From Phaeobacter cretensis (GTDB lineage: Bacteria; Pseudomonadota; Alphaproteobacteria; Rhodobacterales; Rhodobacteraceae), in NCBI RefSeq assembly GCF_047372505.1, contig NZ_JBKBEU010000001.1, positions 3,162,001 through 3,226,000 of the forward strand: a DNA stretch of 64,000 bases, given 5' to 3'. Shown here piece after piece: positions 25,697-35,147 of the stretch. Below the pieces are notes generated by a model. That model ran no database searches. It was not told the origin of the DNA and saw only the letters and a program-made list of their open reading frames with translations. The position numbers were made by a program, and so were the translations under genes. Numbering within the stretch: the first letter of the stretch is position 1; each line of letters begins with the position of its first letter.

Positions 25697-28261
25697 TCAC
25701 CCCTGCAAGATCCGGCTCACCATTTCATTGGTGTCGCGGCTCAGGCCATCACTTGCCAAAATGCGCTCAAGCTCCGCACGGATCAGCGCTTGCCGGACAC
25801 TGTCATAGCGCGGCCAGGTCTGGAATGCGGCGCACATCCGCGCGGTGGTTTGCGGGTTCAGGGCGTCCAGTGCGATCAGGTTCTGCGCCAGGAGGGTATA
25901 GCCAGCACCGCTGTCGTGGTGGAAACCTGCATGATTGCCAGCCAGCGCGCCCATGACGGCCCGGAACCGATTGGGGTTTTTCATGTCAAAGAGCGGATGA
26001 TTGGTCAGCCCAGATGCAACATTGGCAGCGGTTTGTGGCGTTGCACAGGCCACTTGCAGTGCAAACCATTTATCCATTACCAGACGATCGCTTTGCCAAT
26101 GTTCAAAGAATGCTTGGCTCTGTGTCGCGCCTTTTTCAGCCTTCATCAGGCAGGCAAGGGCGCCATATTGCTGTGTCATGTTATCAGCAGCTTGGTACTG
26201 ACGCGCGGCTTGGTCGCCGCCATCCAACCGGGTCAGCAGCGATAGAATGCGACCGTTCAACGCCCGGAGGCCTGAGCCTTTGGCATCTGGTTTGTATGGG
26301 CCATCGACAGTAGTCGCCGCATAGAGACGAGGCAGGCTGGTTTCCAACTGCTGGGCCAGAGTTTGGGTGAAGGTCTCGGCGGCGTCATAGATCTTTTGTG
26401 GGTCGGGGGTGATGCCTCGGTCGTGCAGAGTCTGGGCAATTTCAGATTGGCTTGGCGGCGACAGAACCAGTGCCCGTAATGCCGGGTCAAGGTTGTCGTC
26501 ACGGACCAGTTTTTCCAAGGCATCCAAATAGGCCGCATCGGGGGCTGCGCCATGGGTCACCATGGCGACGCGGGTTTCTGTGGCCAGCGCGTTTCCGGCT
26601 TCCCAGCGGTTGAAAGGATCGGTGTCATGGGCCAGAAGAAAGGTGCGCTCAGCGTTGGTGGTCTCGCGTTGCAGGATTACCGGAGCGGAGAACTCGCGCA
26701 GAATCGAGGGCACCGGTTTGGAAGTAAGGCCTTCAAACGTGACGACTTGCTTAGCTTTGGTCAGCTCAATCACTTGGGTTGCGCAGACTTCATCACCATT
26801 GGCAGACAGAAGGCCGACTGCCATCGGAATCACGCGCGGTGATTTGTCCGGCTGTTCCGGAGTTGGCGGTGTCGATTGCTCAAATGTCAGCGTATAGTTG
26901 CCGTCTGTGTAGTCTTCAGTGACCTTGACCCGTGGTGTTCCTGCCTGACTGTACCAGAGTTTGAACTGGCTGAGATCACGCCCGGTGGCATCCTCGAACA
27001 CTTGGAGCCAGTCCTCAATGGTGCAGGCCTGCCCGTCGTGGCGATCAAAGTAGAGGTCGAGCGCTTTGTAATAGCTGTCGTCACCAACCAGACGTTTCAG
27101 CATGCCAATCACTTCGGCGCCTTTTTCATAAACCGTCGCAGTGTAGAAGTTGTTGATCTCCTGAAACTGCTCGGGACGGGGCGGATGGGCAAGAGGGCCG
27201 TTGTCTTCTGGGAATTGGCGGGCACGAAGGGCAATCACATCCTCAATACGTTTTACCGGTTCCGACCGCATATCAGCGGTGAATTGGGCGTCGCGGTAGA
27301 CGGTTAAACCCTCCTTTAGGCACAGTTGGAACCAATCCCGGCAGGTGATGCGGTTTCCGGTCCAATTGTGGAAATACTCATGAGCAATGATCGCTTCGAT
27401 CCGTTCAAAATTTGCGTCGGTTGAGGTTTCGGGGGAGGCGAGGACGCAGGAAGAGTTGAAGATGTTCAGCCCTTTGTTCTCCATCGCACCCATATTGAAA
27501 TCATCAACGGCAACGATATTGAAGATGTCGAGATCATACTCGCGGCCATAGACCTGCTCATCCCAGGTCATCGATTTTTTTAGGGCCTCCATGCCAAAGG
27601 CGCATTTGTCTTCGTCACCGGGGCGTACCCAGATGTTCAATTCTACATCGCGGCCTGACTGGGTGGTGAACCGATCAGGGTGGTTGAGAAGGTCCCCGGC
27701 AACCAGCGCAAAGAGATACGCAGGCTTGGGCCAAGGGTCGTGCCATTCTGCCCAGCCTTCACCTTGGCCTGTGGGGTTGCCGTTGGACAGAAGGACGGAT
27801 TCTTGGCCTTCGATACGGACCGAGAATGTCGACATCACATCCGGGCGGTCTGGGTAGTAGGTGATTTTGCGGAAACCCTCGGCTTCGCATTGGGTGCAAT
27901 ACATGCCACTGGACATATAAAGACCTTCCAATGCGGTATTGGCGGCAGGATCGATTTCAATTTCGGCTTCCCAGGTAAAAGGCGTATCTGGTGTGGCACA
28001 GGTCAAGCCGCCATCGACCATCTCGGGGGTCACGGCTTCGCCGTTGATTTTGGCTGAGATCAGCTTCAACGCTTCCCCATGCAGAAAGAAACGAGGATCT
28101 ACGGCGTCTGATTTGGGAGAAAACTGGATCTTGCTCAGCACACGAGTGGCGTTTGGAGAGAGCAGAAACGTCAGTTCAACACTGTCCACCTCAAACCCGA
28201 ACGGCTTGTAATTTTTCAGATAAAACGTCTCTGGTGCGGTGGTGGGCGCGGCATCTTTCAT
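25697..28261 (-). CDS. pepN: Aminopeptidase N (M1 zinc metallopeptidase)
   Basis: Cytoplasmic zinc aminopeptidase of broad specificity, 854 residues, the length of the PepN subgroup. It shows the substrate motif GAMEN (MGAMENKGLNIFN), the zinc site HEYFH at 294-298 with the third ligand Glu in LKEGLTVYRD, and the DUF3458-type C-terminal helical region. The start MKDAAPTTAPETFYLKNYKP is typical of alphaproteobacterial PepN. It is divergent from the malate synthase gene. Confidence 0.95.
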   Translation of the reverse strand: MKDAAPTTAPETFYLKNYKPFGFEVDSVELTFLLSPNATRVLSKIQFSPKSDAVDPRFFLHGEALKLISAKINGEAVTPEMVDGGLTCATPDTPFTWEAEIEIDPAANTALEGLYMSSGMYCTQCEAEGFRKITYYPDRPDVMSTFSVRIEGQESVLLSNGNPTGQGEGWAEWHDPWPKPAYLFALVAGDLLNHPDRFTTQSGRDVELNIWVRPGDEDKCAFGMEALKKSMTWDEQVYGREYDLDIFNIVAVDDFNMGAMENKGLNIFNSSCVLASPETSTDANFERIEAIIAHEYFHNWTGNRITCRDWFQLCLKEGLTVYRDAQFTADMRSEPVKRIEDVIALRARQFPEDNGPLAHPPRPEQFQEINNFYTATVYEKGAEVIGMLKRLVGDDSYYKALDLYFDRHDGQACTIEDWLQVFEDATGRDLSQFKLWYSQAGTPRVKVTEDYTDGNYTLTFEQSTPPTPEQPDKSPRVIPMAVGLLSANGDEVCATQVIELTKAKQVVTFEGLTSKPVPSILREFSAPVILQRETTNAERTFLLAHDTDPFNRWEAGNALATETRVAMVTHGAAPDAAYLDALEKLVRDDNLDPALRALVLSPPSQSEIAQTLHDRGITPDPQKIYDAAETFTQTLAQQLETSLPRLYAATTVDGPYKPDAKGSGLRALNGRILSLLTRLDGGDQAARQYQAADNMTQQYGALACLMKAEKGATQSQAFFEHWQSDRLVMDKWFALQVACATPQTAANVASGLTNHPLFDMKNPNRFRAVMGALAGNHAGFHHDSGAGYTLLAQNLIALDALNPQTTARMCAAFQTWPRYDSVRQALIRAELERILASDGLSRDTNEMVSRILQG

Positions 28262-28632
28262 GAATATATCCTGTTCCTTGGAACCCGAGCAGGTTCGTCA
28301 GCCAATCTGTTAGTAGCCTATGTACCAGCGGCTGAGGCCATGCACCAGCGACCACAAAGACCTGTAGACAAAGCTGCGCTTTATGCCGGTGGCTGACAAT
28401 GTCGGATCCGCTGAACAGCGTCACAGATCCTTGTTGCTTTGGTGGCTAGGTTAGTTTTTGCCGGGGCATGTCCTTATTGAGAACCCTTACTCGTTTGGCC
28501 GTGTTGGACATCTATCGCGATTATTTGAAGCAGCTTCGTGTGAATTGGTAAACTAATATTACCACCGACGTTGCTGATAGGAAACTTTTGGTGTATCCGG
28601 TTGGCAAACGCGCATTTTAGGAGGATTGCCCC
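28262..28632. other. Divergent promoter region pepN / glcB
   Basis: 370 bases without a supported gene. The part near glcB is AT-rich and holds an inverted repeat listed separately, followed by a strong AGGAGG before the glcB start. Confidence 0.45.
28546..28564. promoter_or_regulatory. Possible operator upstream of malate synthase G
   Basis: TGGTAA, seven bases, TTACCA: a perfect six-base inverted repeat in AT-rich sequence 69 bases before the glcB start. TGGT/ACCA half-sites are common among GntR/FadR-type regulators, and glyoxylate genes are often controlled by that family. Binding protein unknown. Confidence 0.35.
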
Positions 28633-30765
28633 ATGGGTGGGATGCAGAAACGTCATGATATGCAGGTGGCTGACACGCTGGTGTCCTTCATCGAAGACAA
28701 AGCGCTGCCCGGTACTGGCGTGACAGCGGATGCATTCTGGGCTGGTCTGTCGGGGCTGGTCAAAGGCATGGGCGATGAAAACCGCAGCCTTCTGGCAAAA
28801 CGGGCTGATATGCAGGGGCAGATTGATGCGTGGCATATTGAGCGCCGTGGTCAGGCCCATGACGCCGCAGCCTATGAGGTATTCCTACGTGAGATCGGCT
28901 ATTTGCTGCCAGAGGGCGACGATTTCGAGATTGAAACGCAGAATGTCGATGCCGAGATCGCCAATGTTCCGGGGCCTCAGCTGGTAGTGCCTATCACCAA
29001 CGCGCGCTTCGCTCTGAACGCGGCCAATGCCCGATGGGGCAGCCTATATGATGCCTTATATGGCACCGATGCGATGGGCGACCTGCCCAATGGCAAGGGG
29101 TATGACACGGCACGCGGGGCACGGGTGATCGCCTGGGGCCGCAAGCTGCTGGATGACGTATTTCCGTTGGCATCGGGATCGTGGTCCGATTGCACCGGAT
29201 TGAGCATTGCCGAGGGCGCGCTGGTTCCCGCTCTGAAGGATCCGGCGCAGTTTGCAGGCTATGACGGAGATGCCGCTACTCCTGCGCGTATTGTCCTTAA
29301 AAACAACGGCTTGCACGCGGTGATCGTTGTGGATGCTGATGGCAATATCGGTCAGGGCGATCAGGCCCATGTTAATGATATTATTCTGGAATCTGCGCTC
29401 TCTACCATTATGGATTGCGAAGATTCTGTTGCTTGTGTCGATGGCGAAGACAAGGTGACGGCCTATTCAAACTGGTTGGGCCTGATGAAACGCGATCTCT
29501 CGGAAGAGGTCACCAAAGGTGGCAAGACCTTTACTCGCGTGCTCAATGAGGACCACCGCTACACAGCGCCGGATGGGTCTGATCTGGTGCTGAAAGGGCG
29601 TTCACTGCTGCTGGTTCGCAACGTTGGCCATCTGATGACCAACCCAGCTGTTTTGGATTGCGAGGGCCGTGAAGCCGGTGAGGGCTTCCTGGATGCGATG
29701 ATCACCGTACTGGCCGCGATGCATGACCTTCATGCAGAGGGCGGCAATTCCCTGCATGGATCAGTCTATGTGGTGAAGCCTAAGATGCACGGCCCCGAAG
29801 AAGTTGCTTTTGCGGACCGAATTTTCGGCCATGTCGAGGACGCGCTGGGCTTGCCCCGGCATACGGTCAAAATTGGTATCATGGATGAGGAACGCCGCAC
29901 TTCGGTGAACCTCAAATCCTGTATTCGTGCTGCGAAACATCGCGTTGCGTTCATCAATACGGGTTTTCTTGATCGTACTGGTGACGAGATCCACACCTCG
30001 ATGGAAGCGGGCGCGATGATGCGCAAGGGTGAGATGAAAGCGACGCCGTGGATTGCATCCTATGAGGAGCGCAACGTCGACATAGGTCTGGCCTGTGGTC
30101 TGAAAGGGCGTGCCCAGATTGGCAAGGGGATGTGGGCCATGCCTGATCGTATGGGCGAGATGCTAGATGCCAAGATTGGTCATCCGAAGTCCGGCGCGAC
30201 CTGCGCTTGGGTGCCGTCTCCGACCGCCGCTACATTGCACGCCACGCATTATCACCATGTCGATGTCCATGCGGTGCAGGATGGGCTGAAGGCGGGTGGT
30301 GCTCGTGGCAGTCTGGATGATCTGTTGACGATCCCGGTTCTGAAGGGTGAAAACCTGTCGGATGCGGATATCGCGCAGGAAATCGAGAATAATGCGCAAG
30401 GTATCCTGGGCTATGTGGTGCGCTGGGTCGACCAGGGTGTTGGCTGCTCCAAAGTGCTGGATATTCACAATGTCGGTTTGATGGAAGATCGGGCGACCTG
30501 TCGGATTTCTAGCCAGGCACTTGCCAACTGGTTGCACCACGGCGTTGTCGACGAGGAGCAGGTAATGGCGGCCATGCAGAAAATGGCTGCTGTTGTTGAC
30601 CAGCAGAATGCGGATGACGCTAGCTATACACCTATGGCGCCTGGATTTGACGGGATAGCCTTCCAGGCCGCCAGTGATCTGGTGTTCCGCGGCCGGGTTC
30701 AACCCTCTGGCTACACCGAGCCAGTGTTGCATGCCCGCCGTCTTGAACTTAAGGCGCAAAGCTAA
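28633..30765 (+). CDS. glcB: Malate synthase G
   Basis: Condenses glyoxylate with acetyl-CoA to malate, allowing growth on acetate, glycolate or C2 units. 710 residues, the long monomeric G form. Typical segments: WGSLYDALYGTDAMG, ILESALSTIMDCEDSVACVD, GTGKGMW-like GRAQIGKGMWAMPDRMGEML and the acid-rich HHVDVHAVQDGL region. ATG 28633 follows AGGAGG by eight bases. glcG-like gene follows 65 bases downstream, the classic glycolate/glyoxylate neighbour. Confidence 0.95.
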   Translation: MGGMQKRHDMQVADTLVSFIEDKALPGTGVTADAFWAGLSGLVKGMGDENRSLLAKRADMQGQIDAWHIERRGQAHDAAAYEVFLREIGYLLPEGDDFEIETQNVDAEIANVPGPQLVVPITNARFALNAANARWGSLYDALYGTDAMGDLPNGKGYDTARGARVIAWGRKLLDDVFPLASGSWSDCTGLSIAEGALVPALKDPAQFAGYDGDAATPARIVLKNNGLHAVIVVDADGNIGQGDQAHVNDIILESALSTIMDCEDSVACVDGEDKVTAYSNWLGLMKRDLSEEVTKGGKTFTRVLNEDHRYTAPDGSDLVLKGRSLLLVRNVGHLMTNPAVLDCEGREAGEGFLDAMITVLAAMHDLHAEGGNSLHGSVYVVKPKMHGPEEVAFADRIFGHVEDALGLPRHTVKIGIMDEERRTSVNLKSCIRAAKHRVAFINTGFLDRTGDEIHTSMEAGAMMRKGEMKATPWIASYEERNVDIGLACGLKGRAQIGKGMWAMPDRMGEMLDAKIGHPKSGATCAWVPSPTAATLHATHYHHVDVHAVQDGLKAGGARGSLDDLLTIPVLKGENLSDADIAQEIENNAQGILGYVVRWVDQGVGCSKVLDIHNVGLMEDRATCRISSQALANWLHHGVVDEEQVMAAMQKMAAVVDQQNADDASYTPMAPGFDGIAFQAASDLVFRGRVQPSGYTEPVLHARRLELKAQS

Positions 30766-30830
30766 CGTACAAACGGGGGCGGGCGGTATGTTCTGCCCCT
30801 TTTCTATACCCGAAATCAAGGACGCTACTC

Positions 30831-31256
30831 ATGACGCTCACTCTGGATCAAGCCTGCAGCATTATTGAACATACCCGCGCAAAGGGGCGCGAGATGGCTC
30901 TAAAGCCGTTGTCGGTTGTCGTACTGGACGCAGGTGGCCATGTGCTGGCATTTGAGCGTGAAGACGGTGCCGCACCGGGTCGCTTTGCCATCGCGCAAGG
31001 CAAGGCGTATGGCGCGGTTATGCTGGGAATGGCAGGCTCGGCCCAGATGGCGCGGGCGGAACAGCAGGCCTACTTTATGGCGGCTGTGAATGGTGTCTAT
31101 GGAGGTCAGGTTGTACCGGTTCCTGGTGGCGTGTTGCTGCGCAATGATGCGGGTGCGGTGATTGGCGCCGTGGGCGTGACCGGTGATACGTCTGACAATG
31201 ACGCCGAGGCTGCAATGGCGGGCATCAGCGCAACGGGCCTGACCGGGGAGGCATAA
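30831..31256 (+). CDS. glcG: GlcG/HbpS family protein
   Basis: 141 residues. The whole length matches the GlcG (DUF336/HbpS-like) fold: SVVVLDAGGHVLAFEREDGA, IAQGKAYGAVMLGM, VVPVPGGVLLRNDAGAVIGAVGVTGDTSDND. Some relatives bind haem or cobalamin; the role in glycolate loci is not settled. It lies just after glcB with its own ribosome binding site (AAGGACG), likely in the same transcript. Confidence 0.85.
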   Translation: MTLTLDQACSIIEHTRAKGREMALKPLSVVVLDAGGHVLAFEREDGAAPGRFAIAQGKAYGAVMLGMAGSAQMARAEQQAYFMAAVNGVYGGQVVPVPGGVLLRNDAGAVIGAVGVTGDTSDNDAEAAMAGISATGLTGEA

Positions 31257-31344
31257 TCTCGGGACTTGCCCTAGGAACGGGCAGGTAGCACTGCGTGATG
31301 TGATGAAAGCGGCATCACAAATGTAGTTTTTTACGAGAAAGCGG

Positions 31345-31376
31345 CGGGTTGCACCCCATAGGGGAATTGCAACCCG
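31345..31376. repeat. Strong hairpin between glcG and the C26 hydrolase gene
   Basis: CGGGTTGCA (31345-31353) and TGCAACCCG (31368-31376) pair exactly and enclose CCCC-ATA-GGGG. There is no T tract on the plus strand; on the minus strand a T run lies about 13 bases away. It could terminate glcBG or act as an operator for the next gene. Confidence 0.6.
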
Positions 31377-31463
31377 TTGCGGCGTGACTGTAGGATCGAT
31401 ACGATCCGGACATGATGTCCATGCACGGGCCCATAGGCCGATGCTCAAAACGCTGAGGACAGA

Positions 31464-32243
31464 ATGACACGCCCCAAAGTTGGCATTATTGGCAATTCCT
31501 ATCTGATCAACGATGAATATCCGGCCCATGCTGGTGGGACGATGAACTCCGAGGCTGTGGCCGAAGTGTCTGGCTGTATGCCGCTTCTGATCCCGTCCGA
31601 TCCGCGGTTTCTTTCGGTTGAGGAACTTCTAGAGAGCTTCGACGGATTTCTGCTGACCGGGGGGCGACCAAATGTGCACCCTAATGAATATGGTGAGGCT
31701 GAAACGGATGCCCACGGGGCCTTCGACCGGGCGCGGGATGCGATTGCCCTGCCGCTGGTGCGCGCCTGTGTTGAAAGGGGGCAGCCCTTTCTGGGGATCT
31801 GCCGCGGGTTTCAGGAGGTGAATGTCGCCATGGGTGGCACGCTCTACCCAGAGATCCGGGATCTGCCGGGGCGGATGAACCACCGGATGCCACCTGATGG
31901 GACGCTGGAAGAGAAATTTGCCATGCGCCATATTGTGCAGCTAACTGAGGGCGGTGTTTTCCATCGTGTGTTTGGCGCGCCCGAAGTGATGACCAATTCG
32001 TTGCACGGGCAAGGGATCAAGGTACCCGGCAGCCGGATCGTGATTGATGGGACGGCCCCTGACAGCACGCCCGAGGCGATCTATGTGAAGGATGCGCCGG
32101 GCTTCACCCTGTCAGTACAGTGGCATCCTGAATGGGACGCGGCGAATGACCCTGTTTCTCGCCCGTTGTTTACGGCCTTTGGCGATGCGGTGCGTGACTG
32201 GGCAGACGGAGCGAATGCTCGGACACATCTGCAAAGCGCCTGA
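31464..32243 (+). CDS. Class-I amidotransferase-like gamma-glutamyl hydrolase (peptidase C26)
   Basis: 259 residues with a PuuD-like glutaminase fold. The catalytic cysteine lies in FLGICRGFQEVNVAMGG, and the His/Glu pair in VQWHPEWDA; LLTGGRPNVHPNEYGE is the usual substrate loop. Relatives cleave gamma-glutamyl-gamma-aminobutyrate or other gamma-glutamyl compounds. The precise substrate is not shown; there are no puu genes nearby. ATG follows GAGGACAG. Confidence 0.85.
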   Translation: MTRPKVGIIGNSYLINDEYPAHAGGTMNSEAVAEVSGCMPLLIPSDPRFLSVEELLESFDGFLLTGGRPNVHPNEYGEAETDAHGAFDRARDAIALPLVRACVERGQPFLGICRGFQEVNVAMGGTLYPEIRDLPGRMNHRMPPDGTLEEKFAMRHIVQLTEGGVFHRVFGAPEVMTNSLHGQGIKVPGSRIVIDGTAPDSTPEAIYVKDAPGFTLSVQWHPEWDAANDPVSRPLFTAFGDAVRDWADGANARTHLQSA

Positions 32244-32304
32244 TGCATATCTGCCTGACGCGCTGGGCCCTGTTACTGTGTAGATAGATCTAAAATACTG
32301 GTGG

Positions 32305-32333
32305 ATATGCACCGCCTCATGAGCGGTGCATAT
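32305..32333. terminator. Bidirectional terminator between C26 hydrolase and iorB-like gene
   Basis: Eleven-base perfect stem ATATGCACCGC/GCGGTGCATAT with loop CTCATGA, between two convergent genes. Confidence 0.8.
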
Positions 32334-32338
32334 GTTTG

Positions 32339-34579
32339 TCAGGCCAAGAGATCAAACTCATGCATCAGCGGCAGCTGGCGGGCACGTTTCCCGGTCAGAT
32401 CGAACAGTGCATTGGTCAACGCCGGCGCCGCCGGGGGCGTGCCGGGTTCACCAGCACCACCCATCCGGGGTTGGTTCTGTAGCAGCTCCACCTCTACCGC
32501 TGGCATCGTGTGCATCCGCAGAGCATCATAGTCAGGGAAGTTGCCCTGTTCGACCGCGCCATCGTCAAAGGTAATCTCGCCGAAGCAGGCAGCAGACAAT
32601 CCGTAGACCATGCCGCCAAACATCTGTGCGCGGGTGTTCTGGGGGTCAATCACCTGCCCTAAATCAGCTGCGATCCAGGCTTTGCTCATGCGAATCTCGC
32701 CATCTTCTTCGATAACTTCAATCACCTGTGCGACCGGGGTGCCAAAGCTATAAGCTATGGCCACACCGCGCCCCACGCCCTCGGGTGTCGAGCCGGTCCA
32801 GGCGGACATGTCGCGCACTGCCTCCAACACTTTTGCGGCCGGTTCCCATTCGGCGCGGGCCAGTTCCAACCGGAAGTCGAGCGGATCACGGTCTGCGGCA
32901 TGGGCCATTTCATCCACGATGCAGTCTGAGAAAAACCCATTGAAGGATGCCCCGACCGAGCGCCAGAACCCTACCGGGATCATCGGTTTGGACAGATAAC
33001 CTTCGATGCGGAAATTGGGGATCGCCAGAGGCTGATTGAAGGCCGCATCTACATGACCTTTGTCGGGACCGCTCATGGGCAGGCCCAACATCCGGCCCGC
33101 ACCTTCTACCGTGGAGGATTGTGCCGCGATCTTGCCGTGCACCATCACGGCCTTACCATCCTTCACCGCCGCGCGGTATCGCGCGATTGCGCCGGGTCGA
33201 TAGACATCGTGGCGCATGTCTTCCTCGCGACTCCAGGTCAACTGCACTGGCGTGCCCTTCATCGCCATCGCAATCTGCACCGCTCGATCTGTGTAGTCTG
33301 TTTCAATCCGACGGCCAAATCCGCCACCCAGATAGGTGGTATTTACCTCGACAGCCTCGGTATCCAGGCCTGCGATATTTGCGGCCTTCTTTTGTACAAT
33401 CGTGGGGCCTTGGTTCGGCGCCCAGATCTGCAAGGCGGCTCCTGTGTAAAGCGCGGTGGCGTTCATTGGCTCCATCGTGGCATGAGCCAGATAGGGCAGG
33501 CGATACTCGGCCTCGATCACGGTTGCGCCGTCGGGCAAGGCTTCCACATCGCCATCATCGCGCAGCGTGGAGTTGGGCGCATCCTCAAATGTGCGGGCGA
33601 TCTCGTCAAAGATACCATCGGTGGTTCCGGGATAGGGGGCAGGCCGCCAAGACACGCCGATTGCATCCACCGCCTGTTGGGCCAGCCATGTGTTGCTGGC
33701 GACCACGGCGACGGCGTCGCCCAGATCCAGAACTTTCTCGACACCGGGCATGGTCTCGGCAGCGCTGGCGTCAAAGCTCTCCTTGCCAACACCGAAATGC
33801 GGGCTTTGTCGGATGGCAGCGAACTTCATACCGTGCAAGCGTACGTCAACACCGAACCCGGCGGTGCCGGTTACCTTGGCCGCCATATCGATGCGGGGCA
33901 CATCCTTGCCAATCAATCGCCAATCAGAGGCTGGACGTAGATCTGTTTTGATCGGGTCAAGGCCAGCAGCCTCGCCCGCAAGATCTGCGTAGGCTATGCG
34001 ATTGCCATCGGGGGCGAGCACATGGCCGTCTTCGGTGGTGAGCTGATCGCGAGAAAGGCCCAGCCGCTCTGCTGCCGCCTGTTTCAGTGTTTCACGAGCG
34101 CTTGCGCCCGCATGGCGCATCCGTTCAAAACCGTCGCGCATGGACGAGGAGCCACCAGTTACCTGCAGATTCAGAAACTTCGACATATTGCCGACAATTG
34201 CGCCCAGAGAATGCTGGAAATCAGAGGTATCATAGCCACGTCCGGGCAGGGCTTCCGTCATCATTGCGCTGTTGTAGTAGGCCTTTGCCGCGGGCCCGTG
34301 CAAGACGGTCACTTTGGCGGGGTCGACGTCCAGTTCTTCGGCGATCAATGCCGCCCATGAGGATTTGATGCCCTGACCCATTTCGGCGCGCGGAGCGATG
34401 AGCGTGATGCCTGACTGATCGACAAACACAAACGGGTTCAATATCGCGCGGCCCTCTTGCGGTTCCAACGGATTTGGCGCGGGTTGGTGGTATTTGTAGG
34501 TGCCAAAGGCGACCCCGCCAACAATTGCAGCAGATCCGATGAGAAAGCTGCGGCGGGCGATCTTCTTGATGCTTGCCAT
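32339..34579 (-). CDS. iorB: Molybdopterin-binding subunit of a xanthine oxidase-family hydroxylase (IorB-like)
   Basis: Large subunit of 746 residues of the isoquinoline 1-oxidoreductase / aldehyde oxidase type. It begins with a twin-arginine-like signal (ARRSFLIGSAAIVGGVAFG), so the folded complex may be exported. Then come PRAEMGQGIKSSW, VTGTAGFGVDVRLHGMKFA, ATMEPMNATALY, TYLGGGFGRRIETDY and VGFWRSVGASFNGFF, all typical cofactor-binding loops. Catalytic Glu lies near the end (GAGEPGTPPAAPAL). It follows the 2Fe-2S subunit by three bases. The substrate cannot be deduced. Confidence 0.88.
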   Translation of the reverse strand: MASIKKIARRSFLIGSAAIVGGVAFGTYKYHQPAPNPLEPQEGRAILNPFVFVDQSGITLIAPRAEMGQGIKSSWAALIAEELDVDPAKVTVLHGPAAKAYYNSAMMTEALPGRGYDTSDFQHSLGAIVGNMSKFLNLQVTGGSSSMRDGFERMRHAGASARETLKQAAAERLGLSRDQLTTEDGHVLAPDGNRIAYADLAGEAAGLDPIKTDLRPASDWRLIGKDVPRIDMAAKVTGTAGFGVDVRLHGMKFAAIRQSPHFGVGKESFDASAAETMPGVEKVLDLGDAVAVVASNTWLAQQAVDAIGVSWRPAPYPGTTDGIFDEIARTFEDAPNSTLRDDGDVEALPDGATVIEAEYRLPYLAHATMEPMNATALYTGAALQIWAPNQGPTIVQKKAANIAGLDTEAVEVNTTYLGGGFGRRIETDYTDRAVQIAMAMKGTPVQLTWSREEDMRHDVYRPGAIARYRAAVKDGKAVMVHGKIAAQSSTVEGAGRMLGLPMSGPDKGHVDAAFNQPLAIPNFRIEGYLSKPMIPVGFWRSVGASFNGFFSDCIVDEMAHAADRDPLDFRLELARAEWEPAAKVLEAVRDMSAWTGSTPEGVGRGVAIAYSFGTPVAQVIEVIEEDGEIRMSKAWIAADLGQVIDPQNTRAQMFGGMVYGLSAACFGEITFDDGAVEQGNFPDYDALRMHTMPAVEVELLQNQPRMGGAGEPGTPPAAPALTNALFDLTGKRARQLPLMHEFDLLA

Positions 34580-34582
34580 TGC

Positions 34583-35047
34583 TCAGGCCTCCTTCATCAT
34601 CTTGGCGGCGTCATGAATTGCGGCGCGGATACGGGGGTAGGTGCCACAGCGGCAGAGGTTGCCCTGCATCGCCTCGTCTATGTCGTCATCGCTCGGGGTG
34701 GGGTTTTCGGCCAGCAGGCTTGCAGCCTGCATGATTTGGCCAGACTGACAGTAACCGCATTGCGCGACCTGATTTTGGGCCCACGCTTTTTGCACGGTCG
34801 CCATGGCATCGGGTGTGCCCAGCCCCTCAATTGTGGTGACATCACCCCAGACATCAGAAAGCGCAACTTGACAGGAGCGCACGGCCTCACCGTCGATGTG
34901 CACTGTACAAGCGCCGCAGGCGGCGACGCCGCAGCCGAATTTGGTGCCGGTCAGACCGATTTCGTCCCGCAGGACCCAGAGAAGCGGCACATCGTCAGGC
35001 AGATCAATCTGATGCGACGTTCCATTGATGCGAAGAGTGGTCGACAT
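34583..35047 (-). CDS. iorA: 2Fe-2S subunit of the same hydroxylase (IorA-like)
   Basis: 154 residues. The N-terminal plant-type 2Fe-2S centre has C-x4-C-x2-C (FGCGVAACGACTVHIDG) plus a distal Cys (VRSCQ); the C-terminal helical domain has the second cluster (CGYCQSGQ and NLCRCGTYPRI). This is a complete two-cluster electron-transfer subunit. No signal peptide; it probably folds with IorB and is exported with it by the Tat route. No FAD subunit is nearby, as usual for the two-subunit type. Confidence 0.92.
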   Translation of the reverse strand: MSTTLRINGTSHQIDLPDDVPLLWVLRDEIGLTGTKFGCGVAACGACTVHIDGEAVRSCQVALSDVWGDVTTIEGLGTPDAMATVQKAWAQNQVAQCGYCQSGQIMQAASLLAENPTPSDDDIDEAMQGNLCRCGTYPRIRAAIHDAAKMMKEA

Positions 35048-35082
35048 GGTTGGCTCTTTCTAGGTGTGGCTGACGTGATGAC

Positions 35083-35117
35083 ATAATTGAGCTATTTTGT
35101 CATTGTGTCAATTGACA
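35083..35117 (-). promoter_or_regulatory. Predicted iorAB promoter overlapped by a 12-bp palindrome
   Basis: Minus strand: TTGACA (35111-35106), 17-base spacer, AATTAT (35088-35083). The perfect palindrome TGTCAATTGACA (35106-35117) covers the -35 box, and a further TGTCA half-site lies beside it. A divergent tetR gene starts 30 bases away, so it is the likely ligand-controlled repressor of both genes. Confidence 0.6.
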
Positions 35118-35147
35118 TTTTTCATCTAAACTGTCAGAAGCGATTTT

